Origin: Heracleum sosnowskyi
Lineage: Eukaryota; Streptophyta; Magnoliopsida; Apiales; Apiaceae
NCBI GenBank assembly: GCA_030848705.1
Contig: CM061245.1
Coordinates: forward strand, 40,986,711-41,050,710
Direction: 5' to 3'
Length of the DNA stretch: 64,000 nucleotides
The notes below the pieces were generated by a model that was not told the origin of the DNA, did not search any database, and worked only from the letters and a program-made list of their open reading frames with translations. Both the position numbers and the translations under genes were made by a program. This document shows positions 34,080 to 46,291 of this stretch, in pieces. Position 1 is the first letter of the stretch. Every line of letters starts with the position of its first letter.

Positions 34080-36214
34080 ATCGCGTACATGATATATCCT
34101 ATTGTCGAAGCATAAGGAATCTTACTCATACGCTCCCTTTCTTCAGGTTTCTTAGGAGACATCTTCTTGGAAAGGGATACTCCATGGCTCATTGGTATGA
34201 GACCTCTCTTGGAGTTTTCCATGCTGAACCTTTTAAGCACTTTCTCGATGTAAGTACCCTGGGTAAGACCTATCATTCTTCTAGATCTATCTCTATAGAT
34301 CTTCATACCGAGAATGTAGGATGCTTCTCCCATGTCCTTCATAGTGAAGTTCTTTGATAGCCACACTTTGACTGATTGTAGCATCAGTATATCATTTCCT
34401 ATCAGAAGTATGTCATCCACATACAACACAAGAAATGTTACCACGCTCCCTCTAACCTTCTTGTAGACACATGGTTCATCTATGTTTTTGATAAAATCAA
34501 ACTCTTTGATTGTCTCATCAAAACCGATGTTCCATCTACGAGAAGCTTGCCTTAATCCATATATGGTCCGTAGCAGCTTACACACTAGGTGTTCATTCCC
34601 TTTGGAAACAAAACCCTCTGGCTGTGTCATATACACTTCCTCTTCAAGTTTCCCATTGAGGAAGGCTGTTTTCACGTCCATTTGCCAGATCTCATAGTCG
34701 TAGTAAGTAGCAATCGCAAGCAAAATCCGAATCGATTTTAACAGGGCTACAGGCGAAAAAGTTTCATCAAAGTCAATCCCTTGCCTTTGTCTGAATCCTT
34801 TTGCCACCAGCCTGGCCTTATAGGTCTCCACCTGGCCATCTGCTCCAATCTTTCTCTTGTATACCCATTTGCACCCAGTAGGCTTCACATCCTTGGGTGC
34901 TTCAACCAAAGTCCATACTTGGTTGGTATACATAGAATCCATTTCAGATTTCATGGCACTCTGCCATTTCTCTGAGTCAATACTACTCATAGCCTCATTA
35001 TAGGTCATAGGGTCGTCATCATCAATGATTGACAACTCATTGTCATTCTCAATGACAAGGCCATAATACCTCTCAGGTTGGCGAGACACTCTCTTTGACC
35101 TACGAATGGGCTGTTCCACAGAAGGTTGTTCAGTCTGAACAGGTGTTTCCTCTTGAACCGTGGTAGTTTGTGCTTCTTGAACTTCATTAAGTTCTATTTT
35201 GCTCCCACTGTTCCCTTCAAGAATAAACTGTTTTTCCAAGAAGGTAGCATGTCTGGAGACAAATACCCTATGATCGGTGTAAAAGTAATACCCTAAAGTC
35301 TCTTTAGGATATCCCACAAACTTACATTTAACGGATCGAGATTCCAGCTTATTAGGGTCAACTTTCTTGACATAAGCTGGACATCCCCAAATCTTAACGT
35401 GTTTAAGACTCGGTTTCCTTTCTTTCCATATCTCATATGGAGTTTGAGGAACAGATTTGGAAGGCACCTTATTCAGTAAATATGCTGAGGTTTCCAATGC
35501 ATAACCCCAAAGGAATACTGGAAGATCTGCATAGCTCATCATGGATTGAACCATGTCTAACAAAGTTCGATTTCTCCTTTCAGATACCCCATTCAACTGT
35601 GGAGTATATGGAGGAGTCCACTGAGAGACTATACCATTTTCTTTGAGATAATCTAGAAACTCACCATTCAAGTATTCACCACCTCGATCTGATCGAAGGG
35701 TTTTAATACTATGTTTGGTTTGTTTCTCCACTTCATTCTTGTATTCTTTGAACTTTTCAAAGGCTTCAGACTTGTGTTTCATCAAATACACATATCTGAA
35801 TCTAGATCGATCATCTGTGAAAGTAATGAAGTATGAAAATCCACCCATGGCTTGCGTAGACATCGGTCCACATACATCTGTGTGTACCAATCCTAGCAAA
35901 TCTGCAGTCCTCTGTCCATGTCCACTAAATGGAGATTTGATCATTTTACCCAATAGACAAGACTCGCATGTAGGATATGATTCAAAATCAAAGGGTTCAA
36001 GTAACCCTTCCTTATGCAATGTACAAAGTCTATTTTCACTAATATGACCAAGTCTGTAGTGCCACAAATAGGTGAGATTTTCATCATCCATTTTCCTTTT
36101 ATTAGTACGTTCAATTTGTAGTAAATTATGCTCTACGTCACATACATACAGACCATTATTTAAAATACCACTACCATAAAGAACATTATCTCTAAGAATT
36201 GAACATTCATTATT
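34080..36214 (-). pseudogene. RE2 pol: integrase and reverse transcriptase
   Basis: Continuation of the RE2 gag frame after a TAG. GAG-pre-integrase (LTYLWHYRLGHISENRL, CESCLLGK) is followed by the integrase core, with Asp in LVHTDVCGPM and LRSDRGGEYLN and Glu in QLNGVSERRNRTLLD. RT has WQMDVKTAFLNGKLEEEVY, TIYGLRQASRRWN and LYVDDILLIGND. Coding breaks off at 34080, where RE4 is inserted, and resumes with RNase H at 21792. Gag and pol share one frame, so the parent element had a single polyprotein, unlike the offset gag/pol of RE4. The lineage is clearly different from RE1/RE3/RE4, of the general Tnt1-like copia type. Subfamily not assigned. Confidence 0.85.
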
Positions 36215-37360
36215 CTAAATAAAAAACGAAAATCCAGCCAAGTCTAACATGGGAATAGAAATAATATTCCTCACAATCGAGGGAACAAAATAACAATTAT
36301 TTAAAATAATAGTCTTGCCCGTAGGCATATGTAAATCAAATGATCCTACAGCTTCAGCAACAACTCTTGCTCCATTTCCCATCCGTAGAATCACCTCCTC
36401 TTTCTCAAGAGTCCTACTTCTCCTTAGTCCCTGCAACGAATTGCAAATGTGAGAACCACATGCGGTATCTAATACCCAAGTAGAAATTTGATTTAATGAC
36501 ATATTCACTTCAATCATGGACATACCTGAATCAGAAGCGGCAGTCTCACTACCCTTCTTCTTCTTCAATTCTGCAAGGTAAACCTTGCAGTTCCTCTTCC
36601 AGTGCCCCACCTTGTTACAGTGGAAGCAAACAGCTTTGCTTTTGGGGTCTTCAACTTTTGGTGGAACAGGCCTTTTCTCACCTACTTTCTTCTTCTTGGG
36701 AGGGTTCTTCTTCCTTTTTTTAGGATTGGAACCTTCACCAATTAGAAGAACAGAACTCTTCTTAGAGGGAAAATTCGATTCCGCAGTCTTCAACATGTTG
36801 TGGAGTTCAGCCAGGCTGGCGTCCAACTTATTCATGTGAAAGTTCACAACAAACTGCGAAAACGAACCCGGAAGTGATTGCAAGACCAAGTCTTGACTCA
36901 GCTCCCCATCCATGTTGAAACCAAGTTGTCCAAGACGTTCAATCAAATTGATTATCTTAAGTACATGGTCATTCACAGACGATCCCTCAGACATCCTACA
37001 GCGGAACAGCTCCTTCGATATATCATATCGAGCTGTCCTCCCTGCCACATCATATAACTCTTGTAGATGCGTTAGGATAGTGTGAGCATCCATATGCTCA
37101 TGCTGCTTCTGTAGCTCAATGTTCATGGAAGCTAGCATGATACATTGAGCAACATTTGCATCATCTATCCACTTACGATACATAACATGTTCATCATTAT
37201 GTGCATCGTCAGCAGGTTCAGCAGGCTTAGGTGAGTTAAGCACATATTCCAGCTTCTCAACCTTGAGAACAATTTTCAGGTTTCGAAGCCAGTCAGCAAA
37301 ATTAGGACCAGTCAATTTGTGAGCATCCAGTATGCTCCGGAGTGATAGTGCAGAAGACAT
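36215..37360 (-). pseudogene. RE2 gag and protease (frame closed by a TAG)
   Basis: ATG at 37360 (MSSALSLRSILDAHKLTGPN) is preferred over upstream in-frame codons because it follows the long leader and matches the usual copia gag start. Gag region: FADWLRNLKIVLKVEKLEYVL, AHTILTHLQELYDVAGRTAR, RCRMSEGSSVNDHVLKI. One zinc knuckle, CFHCNKVGHWKRNC. The protease motif WVLDTACGSHICN keeps the Asp but reads DTACG rather than DSG, as in several plant copia proteases. The frame meets TAG at 36215-36217 and continues open on the other side, so this is a point nonsense mutation within one gag-pol polyprotein. Confidence 0.85.
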
Positions 37361-37549
37361 AATGTATATAGTAAATCTGTAAATGATAAACACATAACAA
37401 CACTTAGCAAATATTCAATTTCATTTTAAAACACTATATGAATCGGGTCTTTATTCATAAGTGGCTCCCACTAGTTTACCTAATTTATACAACCCCTAAG
37501 TGAAAAATTAAGCATTCATAATGCTAGTGGGAATATGGATCCTACATTC

Positions 37550-37883
37550 CATCACACAACCTCGACTGTGGCACGAAACGCCATGTGATGTTCAGTAGGC
37601 AGACAACTCTTGTCAATTACATCTCATGTTATTCCCTAATAAAAATTTAGCCTCTTGAATAATTGAGTCACGGCTGTAGCACGACAAACTCAATATTCTA
37701 AGTCAAGTCTAACCCAACATTTCATACAATTGAATCAGTCTTCAACAGCCCACGGCTGTAGCACGTAACGACCATTAGATTCTAATTCATTGTACACATC
37801 TCTATGTAATAGACAAGTATTTCTTATTTCGAAATCAAAGCCCTCGGCTGTAGCACGAAACGACAATGATTCAAAAATAAGAA
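37550..37883 (-). repeat. RE2 leader: four stem-loops sharing an apical motif
   Basis: CGGCTGTAGCACG-type motif (sense strand CGTGCTACAGCCG) occurs at 37563 (variant), 37671, 37753 and 37845, 82-108 bases apart. Each copy sits between complementary arms that differ from copy to copy. The arms are CATCACA/TGTGATG (37550, 37584), GAATAATTGAGT/ACTCAATATTC (37657, 37688), CAATTGAAT/ATTCATTG (37727, 37785) and TTCTTATTT/AAATAAGAA (37821, 37875). The third is the weakest. Probably RNA structure of the genomic transcript; role unknown. Confidence 0.7.
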
Positions 37884-38587
37884 CTACTTTCTACCATGTT
37901 GGAAGGCTATAACAGACACAAGCCCGTTGTGTCATTGGCCAATTACTACTTGATATTATTTAATTTTAGAGGGATTATATTATGTTACAACCATAATCAT
38001 ATTACTAGGAGATTCTCTTTTTCTTGAACAAAATACAATTATGATATTTAAATGAAAAATTCCCAGTGTGTTGGAGGGGTCATATCGGTCCCGCTTAAAA
38101 CCCAACGGCCTAGACATAAATTTTCATTTTCAACATCAAAAGAGTATTTCACTCTATGTTTCATAAACATAAGAATCTCATGGTTGTACTCATAATATTA
38201 TTGTTAAGGCAAGAAACGATTCCTATTCTAGATTTTCTAGAGCACGCCTTATATTGATTTAAGTTCACCTAAATCTATCATCACATGGTAAATATAGGCA
38301 TATATCTCATATATAAAAATAAATAAACAAGTAAGCATGCAAGTAATATCATGTCATACAATGATATAATGATGTATGGATTTATTATAGTATTTAAAAG
38401 CAATTAAAACAATTAATACATGTTTTAAAACACATCCGGGAATATAAACAGTTCCAAACTTTTATATAAAAATTATTTGACCACTCCATTAGATCCGTCT
38501 CGGAAAAACGAATCCAACGGTATATTGCACGCCCAAAACGGAGTTACCAAACTCCCAAAAAATCAAATTTAATGTGGACAGAGGGGC

Positions 38588-38726
38588 TGTAACGCATTAC
38601 TGGAATGTGTTACAACAATTAAATGCTATTAATTGTGTAACGCATGAGCTCCACGCGTTACAAAAATTGTAACACATTCCGGGAATGCGTTACAGACTAT
38701 GTAACGCATTCCCGTCATGCGTTACA
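38588..38726 (-). repeat. RE2 leader: four 27-nt hairpins in a row
   Basis: Four elements of exactly 27 bases (38588-38614, 38636-38662, 38668-38694, 38700-38726). Each is a 10-base arm TGTAACGCAT (or a one-base variant), a 7-base loop, and the complementary arm ATGCGTTACA (or variant). They lie between PBS and gag, about 540-680 nt downstream of the PBS. Confidence 0.85.
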
Positions 38727-39265
38727 GGCCTTTCCCAGCGGTTGCACTCCACGCGCGCGCACCAACAGCAGTTTTTTTTTATGTTTGTAACTCCTTAGCA
38801 TTTATAACACTTAAAAAACTGCCCTTGCCATTAAATGCATTTATTGTTATTATTATTTTATTTTAATATTAATAAATTAATTAACAATTAATTAATAAAT
38901 TAATAAAAAATCAAAATAATATGATTTCTGAAATCAAACAAAAGCAAAAATAAGCAAGTATCTATGGGGTTCTTGTACAAATTTTAATTCATATATTTCA
39001 ACATGTATAATTATTTTATGAATTTTAATTAAAACAATTTTAAAAAATTCATAACAAATAATCTACACATCACAAAATTATGAAAAAAATACCTAGATCA
39101 TCCACAACACTTGTAGAACCCAGATCAATGATCAAAATCTCATGCAAATAATATTTCGAATTAATTCATAATTAAATCTAAATATACTTGCAAAAATCAT
39201 AATAAATCCATACATGTATAAAAAAATCTGAAATTTTTTATATGAATCTCTATATGCATAACCTA

Positions 39266-39277
39266 GCTTTGATGCCA
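39266..39277 (-). promoter_or_regulatory. RE2 primer-binding site, variant
   Basis: Minus strand TGGCATCAAAGC, one base from the 5' LTR. It differs at two positions from the initiator tRNA-Met PBS used by RE1 and RE4. The leader from here to the gag ATG (37360) is about 1.9 kb and non-coding. It ends in AT-rich sequence near the PBS. Confidence 0.7.
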
Positions 39278-39278
39278 T

Positions 39279-41430
39279 TGAAGGAATTTACGGATGAGCG
39301 GAAGCGTGATATAACATTTATTCCGTAAAAAACATATATCGCACATATAGAAAAATATATAAAATGAAAGAGCGGAGGAATCGTAACCATACCTTGAAAA
39401 TCGAAGCTTTATAAAACTGGATTCTAGCAGTTGCTCCTCAGAGTGTGAAGCACTCTACCGGTATCCACCAAGAATAATACTTCGATGAAGCTTTTTATAA
39501 AACTAAGATTTTATAAAAATGGAGTTTTTCTTCTTTTGAGAGAGAGAAAGAGAGATGAAGAAGAAGAGGGTGGCAACTAGGTTTTCACAAAAACTCAAGT
39601 CCTTTAGAATGAGCTATCTCATTCTATTTATAGGGCTCTCCTAGGGTTTTTTAATATATCTTTATATATATATATTAACCCCACATTTTATCTTATAAAA
39701 TGCTTTAATAATAATTAAAACTATTTTAATCATTATTTCATTTTCTAAACTATTTAGAAAATAACTTGCTCTCTCAAAATACCTTCATCAATAAATTAAT
39801 CTTTTATGGTGTGACCCTGTAGGTTCAATATGAAGCCGGTAGTAGAAATAAATAATAATAATAAACTTTTTATTTATTAATTATATGAATTCTAAAATTC
39901 ATTAAATATAATTAACTGATTAATTATATTTATTCTACATCGTGAGGGATGCTTCTCAACATATCGCGACTATCCGGATAATATGAATTCATTGCTGAGA
40001 ATACCAAGAACCTGTCAGTGATTAGTTTCAGTACAATCAATTCCTTCTACCCTACAATATCCCGATTAAATATAAGGCATGGATCTCGTGTCAGGCCTTA
40101 TCAAATTTAATCATATGATTTCTTATTCATAATGCTAAGTTCATATTAATGCAAATTAGAAACTCCTTTCTAATTTCATACACTCTGGCCAGAGATTCCA
40201 GAACTCGCATACTAAGAATAACATAGGATATTCTCTTCCTATACTGGAAGGGGTAGATCCTCTATTGACGTTAACTATCTCCATACACAAATCCCTATGC
40301 CCAGAATAGACCTAATGGATGTCCTTGAGACTAAGGACTAATCCAAAGCATAGTTCATTATATACAAGATAACTCTAACGATCCCAAGTCTAAGGACACT
40401 TGTACAACTATCACTCAGTGAATAACTATTGACACGTGAGTAAACTCCATTAGCTATTCAACTTATCGAGTCATGTTCAGTGAACTTATTCCCTAACAAG
40501 CACCTACATACTAGCTATAGTGTCACCACACAAATGCCTATGAGAACAGACATCCTCCTGACGGGAGCAAGCATAGTATGTACCAATCTTTACGGATTCA
40601 CCAACTTCCGATTAGTTATCCTATGATCAGGAACTGTTTAAGTCTAGAGTTATCATCTTCTAGATCTCACTATTATAATCTCATTATAATTCTAGAAGCT
40701 TTACTCTAAACTATGGAACATCTTATTTAAAACACTTTGTTAGTTCAGAATTCAATGATCGTCAGGAGCTAGACTCAACTGATCAGGATTGCTGACGTCA
40801 TCAGGATTACATGGTCGTCAGGATTGAGATACATATCAGGACTGGGATCAGGATTGATCATCAGGACTGGAAGCTGATCAGGATTCCTACTTCGAGTTAT
40901 ATTTGGAGTCTAGTTAAATGTGGAAGTTTATTCTGTCGGTTCCTGGTTTGTAGTATGTAGCTATCAATTATGGATAGGTTTCAATCTTTGTAATTGATTA
41001 GGACTTATCATTGATAGAGAAGCTGTGTAGTATATAAACACAGTTTTGGTTTCGATTTATGAGGGGGGAACATAATCGAATAGAAGCTCTTAAGAACATA
41101 GAATTTCTTGAGAGAGTTTTTGTAAGCTAGCAGCTCTCAAGAACATCAGAATTTCTTGAGAGAGTTTGTAACAGTTTTATATCAGATTTAATAAAGCTGT
41201 TATCTTTCTTTCATATTTGTGATATATACATTAAGAAGTCGATTATCTTATACTATTGTATTCAACCCCCCTTCTACAATAGAGTATTACTGGGCAACAC
41301 ACTTTAAATAGATAAAGCCCGTAATAAAAACAAAACAAGTCTTTTATTAACATTAATGAAATCAAATAAGAATACAAGAAAGTTTTTCCTAACTCATCAT
41401 ACATGATTGGATTTAGGACAAACACTTTCA
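39279..41430 (-). repeat. RE2 LTR (5' LTR, right), interrupted by the RE3 insertion
   Basis: 39279-40737 aligns with 19556-21014 of the left LTR. RE3 starts at 40738. The LTR end appears twice, as 41300-41430 and again as 46292-46432, because of a duplication associated with RE3. Confidence 0.9.
40738..41299 (+). repeat. RE3 LTR (left)
   Basis: TGTTAGTTCAG to GGGCAACA. Includes about eight words of the ATCAGGATT/GTCAGGA type between 40755 and 40890, and the C6-loop hairpin at 41253-41282. A TATA-like TATATAAACACAG lies near 41032. Confidence 0.93.
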
Positions 41431-41764
41431 TTGATCTTCATCTTCATGCACTCCATGGTCTCCTCTTCGGCGAATGTCTCGCGCTCATCATTTGTTAAGA
41501 TATCATTGAGAATTAGCTGTAGGAACCTAGGATAGAAACAAAGCACATCATCAGTTATGCCTGTTCTTTCATCCAGTGGTCCCATGCACAGAATGACTTG
41601 ATCGATCAGTAGCCTTCCAATGTTAATATGTCTATTGTTCGCAATGGCAAACCCTATCTTTTGAAGGAATAAGGGAATACCATGCAGATTTGTTAGCTTG
41701 GCAGTAAAAACATGGATTAGGGTATGAAAGAAAAAGTTCCATGCCTTTGGCAAGTAATGCTTAA
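41300..41764. repeat. Duplicated flank inside RE3 (source 46292-46756)
   Basis: 465 bases, two differences seen, identical in order to the DNA right of RE3: 131 bases of RE2 LTR end plus about 334 bases of RE1 ORF3 (antisense here). The copy breaks off at TAATGCTTAA (41764), where RE3 interior begins. The 118-codon minus-strand ORF here (41397-41753) is the copied piece of RE1 ORF3, not an independent gene. Confidence 0.92.
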
Positions 41765-41804
41765 ATAAAATTTTATTTTACTTCATTTTAAATATTTTTT
41801 TTTC

Positions 41805-44800
41805 AATCCTGATAAGGCAAATGGTTTCATAGGAAATGCTTTTATTCCTGATGAGGTTAGGTTTTTATTACATAGGAAAATGCCTACTCGTTATGGTTTA
41901 ATTTCTAATGCTATGGGGCAAGATCAATCACACCTTGTTCCTAACCCAAGCATTCATCCTAAACAGTCTAAACAATCAACTGCCACCTCTAATGTCTCTC
42001 AAAAGACTTTAGTTGTAAAAGCAAAGAAGTCAGCTAGAACTGATGTGTCAGGAAGGCAATCAGGTTCAAAGGACTTTACCTCTACACCTATCACTAAAAA
42101 GAAGTTACAAGGGGGTGTACAAGGGGTCCTGGTGAAGAAAGCTGCAAAGGGAGGTGAGGTTGTTTCTGTTAAAAGAAAGTTAGTGCTCAGGGATGAGACT
42201 GACTCAGATGATGATTTACCTATATCCTCTATGATGAATGTGTATAAGGAAGTTGCTGATACTGCAGCTGTGGTTCCATTGTCTACACCACAGAAGAAAA
42301 GGAAGTTATCAAAAAGCAGGTATCATATTCCTTTAGAAAAGAAGCAGGATACTGATGTACAGGACACTTCTATTCTGAATGAGCAATCAGTTTCTACTGC
42401 TCAAGCAAATCCTGATGTTAGTATTCCTGATGCTGCACCAAGTCAAGTGGTTAATATTTCAGACTCTCCAGCACAGGACTCTCCAACAAAAAGACATGTT
42501 GATATTTCATGGGAGAAGTATGGTGCTGCTGCTTCCAATCTTGGGATAAAACATCCAATGGAAAAGCTAAGGAAGGCAGAAGAGTTAGTCTATCAGAGAC
42601 AGAAGAAACTGAAAGGATCAAGCCCACAAGAACCTGAACCTCAAAGTGGTTCAGCAGCTCTTTCTGATGATCCAGCCACACAAGAACCACTCAATCAAAG
42701 TTTGAGTGAAGGCTTAGCTAGTGGAATGGTCCCACAAGAACCATTTTCTCAAAGGGAGAATGAAGACATCTACATTCCAGCTACACAAGAACCATCTTCT
42801 CAAAGTGAAGATGTAGGCCAAGCTACAGTTTCTGAGAAATTTCCTGACAATGCTCAAGGGATTTCTGGTGCAGATGAAGTTCAAAGATTGGTCGAGGACA
42901 CTGTCAATGAGGGAAGCACACAAGAACCTTTGACTCAAAGTGTTGAAGAAGCTTCTGAACCTCAAGCTCCACAAGAACCATTGGTAGCAAATACTGATGC
43001 AAGCATATCAAATCCTGACGGTGTTCATCCTGACGCTAGTGGTGCTCCTGATGTTGAACCTATCCTGATACAGCCACTTTTTTCAAGACCAATGGATCAT
43101 CCTATCACAGATTCACAGGATAAAATGAAAGGTATAGCTATTCCTGATCCTGATGATACTCATAGTACTGATGATGATGACTCTGATGATAGTGATGATG
43201 ATGAGAATCGAAAAGAGAAGGAACAGCTTGCTACAGCACTCAAAATTAGTCTTGGAACTAATTTTGGTTCATCAAGTACATATATGGCTGGCAAAGCTTC
43301 CACTGGGAAAGATCAGAGACAAGATTTTTCTATTCCTTCCTTTAATCCTGCTGAGGCACTTAGACAGAATGAATGGAACAATTCATGGCACAGATCTGCT
43401 AAATCTGTAAGTTATTCTTCTACTTTGGAACATGCCTATGATGCAGTGAAATCTATAGAGAATCAAGACTTGAAGAATCGTCTGAAGGCTACAACTTTGT
43501 TATCCAAAAGTCTAAAAAGTGAGCTTGATTCTATCAAGAACTCAACTGAGTTGGTGAGGAATGATATTTCTCAAAATTTTACAAAGGTGCCTACTGCTTT
43601 TCAGCTAAGGGTAGTAGAATCCCAAGTGAAATCTGTTATTTCTGAACAAACCTCTATCAACAGAAGGATTGATTCTCTGGATACCAAGGTAACTGACATT
43701 CAAGCCTCTCTTTCCTTAATTTTGAATTTATTGTCAAATCCTGATGTCAAAAAGGGGGAGAAGGTTAGTCGGACAAAATGCACACCTAATCTAGTATTAA
43801 GGAATAATGATGATGATACTGGAGATGATGGTTGTGACAAAGTGATACAAGGAGAAACCTCTGATGCTGCTGTTATGAAGTCTACAATTCAAACTTCACA
43901 AAGTCAAACAACGCAGTCAACTCATGTTTCTGATTCTGGAGTTAAGACAGTAAGAACGTTGGTGCAATCTCAGATCCTGACGGAAGAACAAATCCTGACA
44001 CCTGGTCATGGACATACTCTTGCTACAATTCCTGAAGGTGGTGAAGATGTGATTATTGATAATCCTGAAGATGCATCAAATTTATTCCAGAAGTTTTCTA
44101 CAAAAGATGGCAGAATTGTTACTCTATATCACACTGATAAAAGAGTTCAACAATTATATGCAAGAAAAGCACTCTCTACAGCAAGTGAAGAATATCCTGA
44201 TCTCTCACATGAAGAATTCTTAAGACAACAGAGAGAAATGATGGAAAGATTTATTAACCCTGCTCCTTCTAGAGGTAGAGGAGACAGAGGTAGGAGAGGA
44301 GCTAGAAGAGGTTCTTCAACTCAAACAATACCTAGACAGACAAGGTCTCGAGGGTTAAGAATTGAAGAAATTCCTGAACCTATTCAAACTCTAGTATCCT
44401 GACAGATCTACTTTTGGTGATGATGGAAATATTGAAGAAGAACCTGAATTGAGAAGAAAATCAAGAAAATCAACTCTCTGCAATACAAATCAAATTGAAG
44501 AATCTAATCCTGATGTTGTTCCTGATAATATTCAAGATCCTGATGATTCTGAAATTCTGCAAGAGATTGACTTGATAATTTTATCTACTGTGGTTGATTC
44601 TCACAACAAGGAAGTAGATGAAGAAGAAGAAGCCAGAAGAAGTGAAATTACAAGATCAACAAATAGAGATTTCAATCTCTATATACAAAGGCTTAAACTC
44701 TCAAACAGAAGAGTGTGGAGGAACCCAAGCAGACAAGAATCTTCACTGGAAAGAAGCTATGCCTTTGAAAAGGAAAAGGATAAGAAGTGGAAACATATTA

Positions 44801-45621
44801 GCACATTAAGTTGTGATACACTTATCAATTTTCAGTCTGGAGGAATTATTACAAGCGCTTCAAGTGTTGTTGATTTATCTGGGATGGTTATATCAAAAGC
44901 ACTCTGGTTAAAGATGTTTTCAAATCTGAAGCAATTGACAAGTAATTCAAGAGGAGGTATTGGACACAGGGATGCTGAATATATAAATATGTCATATGTT
45001 GATCCTTACTCCTTAACTGAAATTGGAGGTACTTTAACTTCTGAAAACCTGAACAATTTACTAGCTGTTGATATAGTTACAGATTGTCATGATGGTTTTG
45101 ACAAGAAAGAAAAGCTTCTGTACTTCATGAAAGATGGTAGTGTGAAGATGTTATCTATTCAAGATCTGCTGATGAAAACTACACAGGAACTGGAATATGT
45201 TCATTATCTTTTGAGATCGAAGAATCAAATATGCAAAGAATGGAGTGACATGATTTTGTCAACAATAAGAAGAAGACTGGATGGAAACAGTAATTTCAAT
45301 GGTAATTATACTCCCATGTACTTAAATCAAAGAGGTCAGGATGTGGAAATGCAAAGGGGTACTGCTGTTAAAGAAGTAAATTTTGGCATGACTCATCTTA
45401 CTCTCAATCCTGATGGGAAGGAAATTACTTATCTTTTGCTTGAAGAGCATAGTCTTCAGAGAAACTCCATATTGAATCTCAGAGCAGCTATCTATCAGAT
45501 TAATGAGGAAGATGAAGAACTCAGAAATCTTAAGGAAAGACTGATTCAAATTCTTGAAGAAAAAGAAGAAAATTTGTTATCCAACTTCTTGAAGATGAAT
45601 CTGTTCTATCAAAGAATTTAA
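41805..45621 (+). pseudogene. RE3 ORF3, N-terminally truncated, one frameshift
   Basis: Post-pol protein of the RE4 ORF3 family. Open from the junction at about 41765. The first ATG is at 41880 (MPTRYGLISNAMGQD), but the upstream frame (NPDKANGFIGNAF) is clearly coding, so about 250 N-terminal residues are missing. A basic part (TPQKKRKLSKSRYH) is followed by repeats of the form TQEPSSQSE (six or so), an acidic stretch (DDDDSDDSDDDEN) and a coiled-coil-like region (SLKSELDSIKNSTELVRND). An Arg/Gly stretch (SRGRGDRGRRGARRG) follows. A frameshift near 44395-44402 ends the first frame; the second continues to 45621 and ends with the C-terminal domain (QELEYVHYLLRSKNQ, NSILNLRAAIYQ) found in RE4. 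Many codon triplets read NPD, IPD or DPD because of the recurrent word CCTGAT. Confidence 0.75.
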
Positions 45622-45715
45622 ACAGATAAGTTGTTGATGCAGATTCCGTACATTTTGTATATATGTTTTTGACATCATTGAATCTTAGGAATCTATACTT
45701 TATTTCACAAAGTAT

Positions 45716-45730
45716 GAGATTGAGGGAGAT
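45716..45730 (+). promoter_or_regulatory. RE3 polypurine tract
   Basis: GAGATTGAGGGAGAT ends directly before the right LTR (45731). It confirms plus-strand orientation. Confidence 0.85.
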
Positions 45731-46291
45731 TGTTAGTTCAGAATTCAATGATCGTCAGGAGCTAGACTCAACTGATCAGGATTGCTGACGTCATCAGGAT
45801 TACATGGTCGTCAGGATTGAGATACATATCAGGACTGGGATCAGGATTGATCATCAGGACTGGAAGCTGATCAGGATTCCTACTTCGAGTTATATTTGGA
45901 GTCTAGTTAAACGTGGAAGTTTATTCTGTCGGTTCCTGGTTTGTAGTATATAGCTATCAATTATGGATAGGTTTCAATCTTTGTAATTGATTAGGACTTA
46001 TCATTGATAGAGAAGCTGTGTAGTATATAAACACAGTTTTGGTTTCGATTTATGAGGGGGAACATAATCGAATAGAAGCTCTTAAGAACATAGAATTTCT
46101 TGAGAGAGTTTTTGTAAGCTAGCAGCTCTCAAGAACATCAGAATTTCTTGAGAGAGTTTGTAACAGTTTTATATCAGATTTAATAAAGCTGTTATCTTTC
46201 TTTCATATTTGTGATATATACATTAAGAAGTCGATTATCTTATACTATTGTATTCAACCCCCCTTCTACAATAGAGTATTACTGGGCAACA
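45731..46291 (+). repeat. RE3 LTR (right, 3' LTR)
   Basis: 561 bp, about 99.5% identical to the left LTR by eye. Same word cluster (about 45748-45885) and C6-loop hairpin (46245-46274). Followed by TSD CACTT. Confidence 0.93.

Larger units (their letters stand above)
40738..46291 (+). mobile_element. RE3: rearranged Ty1/copia element in the RE2 LTR
   Basis: LTRs 40738-41299 (562 bp) and 45731-46291 (561 bp) are in plus orientation and differ at about three sites. TSD CACTT occurs at 40733-40737 and 46292-46296, so insertion was normal. However, the left LTR is followed not by a PBS but by a third CACTT and 465 bases of right-flank sequence (41300-41764). The interior then starts in mid-ORF3. 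PBS, gag and pol are absent. What remains is a 3.9-kb ORF3 region and the PPT. ORF3 homology to RE4 places RE3 in the same lineage. Confidence 0.88.

Noticed and set aside
38588..38726. CRISPR-like array (regular short palindromes)
   Set aside because: Plant nuclear context, only four units, loops too short for spacers, located in a retrotransposon leader.
40738..41299. Solo LTR
   Set aside because: It shares its TSD with the LTR at 45731-46291 and is part of a rearranged element.
41397..41753. Separate gene for the 118-codon minus-strand ORF
   Set aside because: It is the duplicated piece of RE1 ORF3 copied with the RE3 flank.
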